Positions 25,838-33,568 of a stretch of DNA of 64,000 nt are shown here, one piece after another; within the stretch, counting starts at the first letter, position 1; each line of letters starts with the position of its first letter. The notes under the pieces were generated by a model. The model did no database searches and was not told the origin of the DNA. It saw only the letters and a program-made list of their open reading frames with translations. The stretch is from the NCBI GenBank assembly GCA_902557775.1, contig CACEBD010000001.1, positions 186,001 through 250,000 of the forward strand, read 5' to 3'. The position numbers and the translations under genes were made by a program. The stretch comes from an uncultured Pelagibacteraceae bacterium (lineage in GTDB: Bacteria; Pseudomonadota; Alphaproteobacteria; Pelagibacterales; Pelagibacteraceae).

Positions 25838-27121
25838 ATGGATTTATCAACTCTTTTTAGAACAAAAGAGAATTTAAGCTTAGATAAAAATACATTAACA
25901 ATTTTAAGGTATATAGCAATCATTGGTCAAATTTTAGCTATTAGTATAGTTTTTTATTACTTAAATTTACCGTTCCCAATAATTGAAAGCTATCTCATTA
26001 TTTCACTGGGTTTAGCTACAAATTTATATCTTCAATTTGGGATTAAAATCAATCAGCTAAAAGATTTCTATGCAGCTCCATTCCTACTAATTGACTTATT
26101 GCAATTAAGCGCTCTTCTTTATTTGACAGGAGGAATTTTTAATCCTTTTTCATTTCTATTAGTAATACCAGCTATCGTTTCCTCTACACTTCTAAGCATG
26201 GGCACAACAATTATTTTGGGCTTAATAACATCATTACTTCTATTAACTATATCATTTTTTTATTTGCCTTTGCCAGGAGAAGATATGAATTTGTTACATT
26301 TTCCAAATTTTTATAAATTCGGAATTATTATCTCCATATTAATTGGTTTAATATTTTTAAGTTATTTCGGGATTCGTTTCTCTGGTGAAAAAAAGAAAAC
26401 AGAAGAAGCATTTAAAAAACTTCAGGAAGTTATTTATAAAGAATATGAATTAGAGTCTTTAGGCGGGCAAGCCGCAGCAGCAGCACATTCTCTAGGAACA
26501 CCTCTAGCTACAATAAGTGTAGTTGCTAAAGAATTGAAAAAAGAAATTGGGGATAACAACGAGCTATCTAAAGATATTGATCTATTAATTAGCCAGTCCA
26601 AAAGATGTAGTGAAATTCTTAAAAGAATATCAAAAAAACAGATAGAGGAGGATAAATTTTTTAGCTCGACGAAATTAGAAAATTTACTTGAGGAAATCAT
26701 AAATTCTTTTAAAGAGACAACTTCTAAAGAAATTATTTTAGTTTCTGATAATGATAAAAATAAAATTAATATTCAAAGATCAGCAGAAATGATCTATGGC
26801 TTAAGAAATTTTATAGGCAATGCAATTAAATTTTCAAAAAGTAAAGTTAATATTTTTCTTTTTAGCAACGATAAAGAAATAAAAATTACAGTGAATGATG
26901 ATGGGCCAGGATTCCCAAAAGATATTATTGAAAAATTGGGCGAACCATATATTAAATCCAGATCATTAGAATTAAATTCAAACTCTGGCTTGGGCCTCGG
27001 AACTTTCTTGGGTAAAACTTTGCTAGAAAGACAAAATGCTAAACTAATATTTAAAGATGATAAAAATTTAGGTGGTGCTTCAGTAGTAATTAGCTGGTCT
27101 CCTAAAAATATTATACTTTAA
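25838..27121 (+). CDS. regB: Redox-sensing histidine kinase RegB/PrrB/ActS
   Basis: Six-TM-type N-terminus with GGIFNPF quinone-site heptapeptide, AAAAAHSLGTPLATI H-box, SQSKRCSEILKRI region with conserved Cys, GLGLGTFLGKTLLE G2 box. Confidence 0.9.
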   Translation: MDLSTLFRTKENLSLDKNTLTILRYIAIIGQILAISIVFYYLNLPFPIIESYLIISLGLATNLYLQFGIKINQLKDFYAAPFLLIDLLQLSALLYLTGGIFNPFSFLLVIPAIVSSTLLSMGTTIILGLITSLLLLTISFFYLPLPGEDMNLLHFPNFYKFGIIISILIGLIFLSYFGIRFSGEKKKTEEAFKKLQEVIYKEYELESLGGQAAAAAHSLGTPLATISVVAKELKKEIGDNNELSKDIDLLISQSKRCSEILKRISKKQIEEDKFFSSTKLENLLEEIINSFKETTSKEIILVSDNDKNKINIQRSAEMIYGLRNFIGNAIKFSKSKVNIFLFSNDKEIKITVNDDGPGFPKDIIEKLGEPYIKSRSLELNSNSGLGLGTFLGKTLLERQNAKLIFKDDKNLGGASVVISWSPKNIIL

Positions 27122-27129
27122 GTAAAAAC

Positions 27130-28176
27130 TTACTTTGGCTCTTGTTGTGTTAAACAATGAATTGCTCCAAACCCCCAAATTAATTCTGAACAATCTATAG
27201 GAATAATTTTTCTATTATTAAATTCTTTTTTAAAAATTTTAATCACTATTTTATCTTTTGGATCATTAAAAGTAGGCAATAAAACAAATTTATTAAAAAT
27301 ATAAAAGTTTAAATACGATGCTGGAACTCTTATTTTATTTATATAAATAGGTCTTGGCATAGGAATTCTTTTAATTCTAATTTTTGAAGAATTAATTCTG
27401 ATTTTTTTCAAAATTTTAAAGTTTTCATCAAGATTTTTGAAATTTTTATCTTTTTTATTATTTTCGTAAGCAAGAAAAACTTTATTATGTTTTACAAATC
27501 TAGCAATATCATCAACGTGACCATGAGTATCATCTCCCTCAATTCCTTTATTTAGCCAAATAACTTTTTTTGCTCCTAAAAATTTTTTAAATATGCGATT
27601 ATAATTTTTTATTTTTAAGAAAGAATTCCTTTGCTGAATTTTACTCAATAAGCATTCTTTGGTTGTGAGTAGTAAACCTTTTCCATTAACATCGATTGCT
27701 CCCCCCTCGAGAACTATTGGTTTTTTATTAAATTTTGGGGTGATGACATTTCCTTTATAATGACTTCTTATTCTTAAATTGACTTTATTATCAGCCCTAT
27801 AATTTTTATATTTAGCCCAACCATTAAACTTCCAATTCAATAAAATATTTTGATTTTTTTTATCCTTAATAAATATCGGCCCTGTATCTCTCATCCATAC
27901 CCTATCTGTTTTACATATTATAAATTTTATATTTTGTACTTTTGCATTATTTTTCCTAAGCAATCTTTTAATTGCATTCTTAGAATTGTAGTTTTTAATT
28001 AATAGATTTACTTCCTGAGACTTAGTAATTTTAGAGATTATTTCAGCAAATATCCTTGGGATATTTTTAAATTTGCCTGGCCAATCATTTTTATTATGAG
28101 GCCATCCTATTAATGTAGATTGTTGTCTTTCCCATTCAGCTGGCATCCTGAAAAGAGATTTTGTTATTCTAGGCAT
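27130..28176 (-). CDS. aguA: Agmatine deiminase
   Basis: MPAEWERQQSTLIGWPHNKNDWP, DRVWMRDTGPIF, EGDDTHGHVDDIARFV, ELIWGFGAIHCLTQQEP. Confidence 0.95.
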   Translation of the reverse strand: MPRITKSLFRMPAEWERQQSTLIGWPHNKNDWPGKFKNIPRIFAEIISKITKSQEVNLLIKNYNSKNAIKRLLRKNNAKVQNIKFIICKTDRVWMRDTGPIFIKDKKNQNILLNWKFNGWAKYKNYRADNKVNLRIRSHYKGNVITPKFNKKPIVLEGGAIDVNGKGLLLTTKECLLSKIQQRNSFLKIKNYNRIFKKFLGAKKVIWLNKGIEGDDTHGHVDDIARFVKHNKVFLAYENNKKDKNFKNLDENFKILKKIRINSSKIRIKRIPMPRPIYINKIRVPASYLNFYIFNKFVLLPTFNDPKDKIVIKIFKKEFNNRKIIPIDCSELIWGFGAIHCLTQQEPK

Positions 28177-29044
28177 CTCTTGGATTTTTAAGTAGTCCTC
28201 TGTAATAGTCTATTCTTCTATCTCTAAAAAAAGGCCAATGTTGTCTAGAGGTTTCTACTTTTTTGAAATCAATTTCACAAATCAAAATGTTTTCTTTTAA
28301 ACTGGCTTTTTTAACAACTTTACCACTAGGATCAAATATTACACTATTCCCCCAGAACTCTATCTTTTTATTACCTTGTTTTTCTATTCCTGCTCTATTT
28401 ACTGCAGCAACATATATACCATTAGCTATTGCGTGAGACCTTTGAATTGAAAGCCAGGACTCGAGCTGCGACTTACCAAATTTCCTTTTTTCTTTTGGAT
28501 GCCATCCAATAGCGGTTGGATAAAAAATAATTTCTGCTCCTTTAAGAGCTGTTAATCTTGCTGCTTCAGGAAACCACTGATCCCAACATATTAAAGTTCC
28601 TAAATTACCTTTTGAAGTTTTAAAAGATTTGAAACCTAAATCTCCAGGAGCAAAATAAAACTTCTCATAAAATTGTGGATCATCAGGTATATGCATTTTT
28701 CTGTATTTTCCTAAAAGTTTACCTTTTTCATTAATTACAATACTGCTATTGTGATAAAGCCCGGAGGTCTTCTTCTCAAATAATGAAATTATTAAAATAA
28801 TTTTTAGTTCTTTAGCAATTGCAGAAAACAAGTTACTACTAGGCCCTGGTATTTTTTCAGCAAAATTAAAGTTTTTATGATTTTCAACCTGACAAAAATA
28901 TTTTGTCATGAATAATTCTGGTAAGCAAATTATTTTTGCACCTTTTTTTGCTGCGGAATTAATTTTGTCTACAGCATTTTGAATATTTTTTTTTGGGTCA
29001 GAAGACATTTTCATCTGCACTAATGCTATCTTCGTTTTACTCAT
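28169..29044 (-). CDS. aguB: N-carbamoylputrescine amidase
   Basis: KIICLPELFMTKYFCQ, YRKMHIPDDPQFYEKFYFAPGD, LICWDQWFPEAARL, RRIDYY. Confidence 0.95.
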   Translation of the reverse strand: MSKTKIALVQMKMSSDPKKNIQNAVDKINSAAKKGAKIICLPELFMTKYFCQVENHKNFNFAEKIPGPSSNLFSAIAKELKIILIISLFEKKTSGLYHNSSIVINEKGKLLGKYRKMHIPDDPQFYEKFYFAPGDLGFKSFKTSKGNLGTLICWDQWFPEAARLTALKGAEIIFYPTAIGWHPKEKRKFGKSQLESWLSIQRSHAIANGIYVAAVNRAGIEKQGNKKIEFWGNSVIFDPSGKVVKKASLKENILICEIDFKKVETSRQHWPFFRDRRIDYYRGLLKNPRDA

Positions 29045-29050
29045 TATTTT

Positions 29051-30097
29051 TTAATTGAATAAATTTTGAAAATTTCTTTTTTGTCTTGCTTGCCAATGTT
29101 TACGATGAAACGCATCGCTTGCTATTAGGGGCAATACACTTGTAGCTTCAGCAAACACCATTTGTTCCTTCGTCACATCCACTTTGCCCCACGAACTTGC
29201 TTCTTTTAAGGTAGAACTACTACAAGCACCATCTCTCGTATCTGCTACAGTTATTTGAATTGCGTATTTATGCATATCTACCTTTTTACCTAATAACTCC
29301 GCACAAACCACTGTATCCTGAATAAAATTTTTGGGTACCCCACCGCCAACCATTAATAATCCCGATTGTTTTGATTTAAGTTTAATTTCAGTTATTTCTC
29401 TGAACTCTCTTATTGAGTCTATAGTGATGTGATTTTCTGGATTTTGTTCCTGATGCATTACAAGCCCAAATCCTGCTGAACTATCCGTGAAAGCAGGACA
29501 AAATATTGGAACATTACTATCATAAGCAGTTTCTATTAATGAGTTTTTTTTCTTAGAATTTGTTTTTAAATATTTTCCAAGTTCTTTAATAAATTCCCTT
29601 GAGGTGTATGGTTTAGGTTTTAGAGAATTAGCAATATCACATATAGTTTTGTCACACGCTTGAAGCTCCTCTTCATCAATATAAGTGTCATATATCCTGT
29701 CAATATAGTTGTTTCTTAGCTCAGTATCATCTTGAAACTGGGATCCCTGATAATGCTTGAAGCCTAAAGCTTCAAAAAAATCCATATCTATAATCGAGGC
29801 CCCTGTAGCCACAATAGCATCAACCATGTTATGTTTTACTAAATCAGTGTATAAATCCATGCATCCACCTGCTGAAGTTGAGCCTGCTAAAGTTAAAAAA
29901 ATCGAACAATCTTTATCTGCAAGCATTTCATTATATATAGCTGCCGCTCTGGCTGTATCTCTAGAAGTGAAAGACATTTTACTCATACCATCAATAATCT
30001 TACGAGCATCAAAAGACTTGATATCGATATGCTCAACTGGGGAATTAAGTAAAGATTTTTTATTGTGTCCGATATTCGGACTATTTTTTTTATTCAT
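29051..30097 (-). CDS. Deoxyhypusine synthase-family protein
   Basis: LAGSTSAGGCMDLYTDLVKHNMVDAIVATGASI, PIFCPAFTDSSAG, SSWGKVDVTKEQMVFAEATSVLPLIASDAF (DHS-like active-site SWGK retained). Confidence 0.85.
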   Translation of the reverse strand: MNKKNSPNIGHNKKSLLNSPVEHIDIKSFDARKIIDGMSKMSFTSRDTARAAAIYNEMLADKDCSIFLTLAGSTSAGGCMDLYTDLVKHNMVDAIVATGASIIDMDFFEALGFKHYQGSQFQDDTELRNNYIDRIYDTYIDEEELQACDKTICDIANSLKPKPYTSREFIKELGKYLKTNSKKKNSLIETAYDSNVPIFCPAFTDSSAGFGLVMHQEQNPENHITIDSIREFREITEIKLKSKQSGLLMVGGGVPKNFIQDTVVCAELLGKKVDMHKYAIQITVADTRDGACSSSTLKEASSWGKVDVTKEQMVFAEATSVLPLIASDAFHRKHWQARQKRNFQNLFN

Positions 30098-31278
30098 TAA
30101 GCTACTAAAGAACCAACTTTATCATTAGCATTATCGTACATAGATATAATTGGTTTGTCACTTAATTCGTGAATATCATTTGAATAAAAACCATTGAAGT
30201 TTGTTCTGAAAGTAAGACTGTAAGCCCCTAACTGACCTAACTCTATATAATCACCTTCTTTAATATTATTTGGTAACAAAAAAGGTCCCTTCATATAATC
30301 TAATCCATCACAAGTTGGTCCAAAAAAACTAAAAGCAGTAAGTTTTTTAGACTGAATTCTTCCGCTTGTAATCATCTTTGAAGGTAAAACAAAGTTTGGT
30401 GCCCCAGCGTCAAATAAAGATCCATATGTTCCGTCATTAATGTACAAGCTATTTTTTTTTCTTAAAATAACTTTAACAACTGTAGATCCACTTTCTGCCA
30501 CAAGAGCTCTTCCTGGCTCACATATAATTTCTGGCAATTTATTTAACTTTAAACTATTAATCTCTTTTTTAATTTCTTCCATATAATTAATTAATGGTTC
30601 AGGATTAAGATCTGGATATACAGACGGAAATCCTCCACCAACATTAATTGTATTTGGTATTATTTTTGTTTTTTTAATTATATTTCCTATTTCACGAATT
30701 CCTTTTGAGTAAGAAATTTTGTGCATACATTGAGAGCCAACGTGAAAACTTATGCCAAGTTTTTTTGAATGTTCCTTACATAATCTTACTAATCCTAAAG
30801 CTTCAGAGGGAAGCGCACCAAATTTTCTAGATAGATCTATTTCAGCGTGTTCATTCGAAATTGCAATTCTTACAAATAATTCTAAATCTTTTGCTTGATT
30901 AGTGGCCTCTAGAATTTTCCTCAACTCATCTTTACTATCAAGAGAAAAACTTTTAACGCCATAATCGAAGTAAGCTGACGATATACTTTCTTTACTTTTA
31001 ATAGTATGCATAAAATGTAACTTCGCATCCGACTTGATTTTATTTAGAAGCTTAATTTCATTTAGAGAAGCAACATCGAATTCGTTAACACCATTAGCAA
31101 TAATCTGTTTAATAATTTTTTCGTTTGGATTCGTTTTGACAGCGTAGAGTATTTTTCCAGGAAAATTATCTTTAAAAAATTTTACGGATTTTTTAATCTC
31201 GTTTAACCGCATACAATATACGGGGTGATCTGGTTGTAATGAGTTAACTAGCTCGTTAACTGTTTTAAATTTTCCCAT
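30097..31278 (-). CDS. Ornithine/diaminopimelate/arginine decarboxylase-family PLP enzyme (probable ornithine decarboxylase)
   Basis: ILYAVKTNPNEKI PLP lysine, FHVGSQC, VGGGFPS, CEPGRALVAESG, FGPTCDGLD. Confidence 0.88.
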   Translation of the reverse strand: MGKFKTVNELVNSLQPDHPVYCMRLNEIKKSVKFFKDNFPGKILYAVKTNPNEKIIKQIIANGVNEFDVASLNEIKLLNKIKSDAKLHFMHTIKSKESISSAYFDYGVKSFSLDSKDELRKILEATNQAKDLELFVRIAISNEHAEIDLSRKFGALPSEALGLVRLCKEHSKKLGISFHVGSQCMHKISYSKGIREIGNIIKKTKIIPNTINVGGGFPSVYPDLNPEPLINYMEEIKKEINSLKLNKLPEIICEPGRALVAESGSTVVKVILRKKNSLYINDGTYGSLFDAGAPNFVLPSKMITSGRIQSKKLTAFSFFGPTCDGLDYMKGPFLLPNNIKEGDYIELGQLGAYSLTFRTNFNGFYSNDIHELSDKPIISMYDNANDKVGSLVA

Positions 31279-31330
31279 TTCATGTGTTCCTCACGTTAAA
31301 TTACACAAAGATTTTTTAAAAAATTTAATA

Positions 31331-31367
31331 AAAAAAACCTTATTTATTTCGCGTTTAAGGTTTTTTT
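31331..31367. other. 12-bp perfect inverted repeat in the divergent ODC/regA intergenic region
   Basis: AAAAAAACCTTA - 13 nt - TAAGGTTTTTTT. Confidence 0.7.
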
Positions 31368-31404
31368 GACACTATGTAAAGAAAAAAAGGACATTTTTGT
31401 CGTG

Positions 31405-31434
31405 TTGAAATTTTGTCAACAGTACCCATATAAT
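31405..31434 (+). promoter_or_regulatory. Sigma70-like promoter of regA (-35 TTGAAA, 18-bp spacer, -10 TATAAT)
   Basis: Consensus -10 ends 5 nt before the regA ATG. Confidence 0.55.
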
Positions 31435-31439
31435 TTTTC

Positions 31440-32012
31440 ATGAGGACGCAAAAAAACATCCCAGAGCAGCTAAAATTAGCAGACTTTGCAGATAAATCGC
31501 TATTAATCCTTGATGATGATGATCCCTTAAGGGGTAGGCTTGCAAGAGCCATGGAAAAGAAAGGATTTCAAGTTAAAGAGGCTAAATCAGTAGCTGAGGG
31601 TCTTAATATTGCTAAAACAGCTCCTACAGCCTTTGCTGTAATCGATTTGAGGCTTGAGGATGGCAATGGATTGGATGTTGTTAAAGAGCTCTCAAAAAAT
31701 AAAAAAGATAGCAGAATTGTAATGTTAACGGGATACGGGAATCTACCTACGGCTGTAGCTGCAGTGAAAGAAGGCGCAATCGATTACATAGCTAAACCAG
31801 TTGATGCGGACGATGTTGAGTCTGCATTATTAGCATCGCCAGAATCAAAAGCAAAGCCTCCTGAAAATCCAATGTCAGCAGATAGAGTGAAATGGGAACA
31901 TATCCACCGAGTTTTTGAGTTATGTAACAGGAATGTTTCTGAAACAGCTCGAAGACTTAAGATGCATAGAAGAACACTTCAAAGAATACTCTCTAAAAGA
32001 TCTCCAAGATAA
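31440..32012 (+). CDS. regA: Redox response regulator RegA/PrrA/ActR
   Basis: LLILDDDDPLRGRLARAMEKKGF; VIDLRLEDGNGLDVV; Fis-type HTH RNVSETARRLKMHRRTLQRILSKRSPR. Confidence 0.95.
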   Translation: MRTQKNIPEQLKLADFADKSLLILDDDDPLRGRLARAMEKKGFQVKEAKSVAEGLNIAKTAPTAFAVIDLRLEDGNGLDVVKELSKNKKDSRIVMLTGYGNLPTAVAAVKEGAIDYIAKPVDADDVESALLASPESKAKPPENPMSADRVKWEHIHRVFELCNRNVSETARRLKMHRRTLQRILSKRSPR

Positions 32013-32013
32013 C

Positions 32014-32565
32014 TTAAATAAATTTTCTAAATTTTTTAATTTGATTTATTGCAAGAGTTGCGATTAAAATTTTTAATAACTCTGCTAACAAGAAAGGTTG
32101 TGCTCCCAATTTGAATATTGGTTTATCCCAACCTATTAAAGTACCTAGCCATAACATCCCTAGTACATAAATAAGGCTAGTGGCAAAAACTAATTTAAAA
32201 AAATTCTTAAAATAATTATTATCGTAATTAAATTTTCCTGCTAAAAATCCAGCGACCACAAAACCTATCAAATAACCCATTGTTGGTCCTGTGAAGTATA
32301 CTATTCCCATACCTTTTTCTGGAGTCCCTGAAAACACTGGCAAACCAATTATACCTTCGAATAAATATAAAGAAATAGTTGCCACACCAAGTTTCCATCC
32401 AAAACATATTCCTATTAACAAGACAACTAAAGTTTGCATTGTCATAGGGACTGGGTAAAATGGTATTTTAACTTTTGATGATATGGCTAAAAGAATTGAG
32501 CCCAATAAGGCGATAAATATATATTTAATTATTTTTGTTTGTTTTAAACTTTTTACAAATTCCAT
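32014..32565 (-). CDS. bioY: BioY-family biotin transporter S component
   Basis: SSKVKIPFYPVPMTMQTLVVLLIGICFGWKLG; GPTMGYLIGFVVAGFLAG. Confidence 0.92.
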   Translation of the reverse strand: MEFVKSLKQTKIIKYIFIALLGSILLAISSKVKIPFYPVPMTMQTLVVLLIGICFGWKLGVATISLYLFEGIIGLPVFSGTPEKGMGIVYFTGPTMGYLIGFVVAGFLAGKFNYDNNYFKNFFKLVFATSLIYVLGMLWLGTLIGWDKPIFKLGAQPFLLAELLKILIATLAINQIKKFRKFI

Positions 32566-32596
32566 TTAATTAATTTAACTTTTTTTTTATTAAAAT

Positions 32597-33526
32597 CTAG
32601 TGTTTTGTTAATTGAACAAAAACATCTTCTAAATCACCATCTTCTGTTGAAATATCCTCAATTTTGATATTATTTTCATTTAAATAATTGATTATCTCGC
32701 CAAAATCGAGTGAGTTTTTTTCATAAGTAGCTAATATTGAATTTTCAGAGTTTATTTTAAAATTTATATCTTTCATCATTAAATTTTTATTTAATTCAAT
32801 ATTTTTAACTTTAAAATTTATTTTTTTAGTTTTAATTCTCTCAAGTAATTTTTCGGTGGTATCTAACGCAACTAAATTTCCTTTATTGATTATAGCTATT
32901 CGATCGCACATTTCCTGTGCTTCAATCAGATAGTGTGTGGTTAATATTATTGTTACACCTTCTTTGTTTAGAGCTTTTACATTTTCCCAAAGATTATTTC
33001 TAAGTTCTACATCAACACCAGCTGTAGGCTCATCCAAAATTAAAATTGGAGGTTGATGAACCATAGCCTTTGCAATAAGTAATCTTCTCTTCATGCCGCC
33101 CGATAAGCTTCTGGAGTATGCATTAGCTTTATCTTGAAGAGATACCATTTTTAATATTAAATCGGTTATACGGTTCTCTTTAGAAATACCGTAAAGTCCT
33201 GCCTGAAGTTCAAGAAGTTTTTTTGGACTAAAAAAAGCATCTAAGTTTACTTCCTGAGGGACTATTCCCACAGACGCTCTAACTTGACGAGGATTTTGAT
33301 CTAAATCAAAACCCCATACATTTACTTTTCCACTAGTTTTAATAACCGTGCCTCCTAGAATACTTAAAAAAGTTGTCTTGCCCGCTCCATTCGGTCCTAA
33401 TAATCCAAATACCTCACCTTGTCTGACTTCAAAACTTAATTCGTTTAAAGCTTTATTATGCTTTTTGGTTTTAGAACTAGAATAAACCTTTGTTAGATTT
33501 TCAACAGATAGGGCAAATTTATTCAT
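32597..33526 (-). CDS. ABC-2-type transporter ATP-binding protein
   Basis: GLLGPNGAGKTTFL Walker A, SLSGGMKRRLLIAKAMVHQPPILILDEPTAGVD. Confidence 0.93.
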   Translation of the reverse strand: MNKFALSVENLTKVYSSSKTKKHNKALNELSFEVRQGEVFGLLGPNGAGKTTFLSILGGTVIKTSGKVNVWGFDLDQNPRQVRASVGIVPQEVNLDAFFSPKKLLELQAGLYGISKENRITDLILKMVSLQDKANAYSRSLSGGMKRRLLIAKAMVHQPPILILDEPTAGVDVELRNNLWENVKALNKEGVTIILTTHYLIEAQEMCDRIAIINKGNLVALDTTEKLLERIKTKKINFKVKNIELNKNLMMKDINFKINSENSILATYEKNSLDFGEIINYLNENNIKIEDISTEDGDLEDVFVQLTKH

Positions 33527-33568
33527 ACTTTTTTATAATTCATCAAGATTTCAATGTAATATGTATAT

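Noticed and set aside
29757-30128. 123-aa plus ORF
   Set aside because: Antisense to the DHS-like/ODC junction; no motif and no RBS context.
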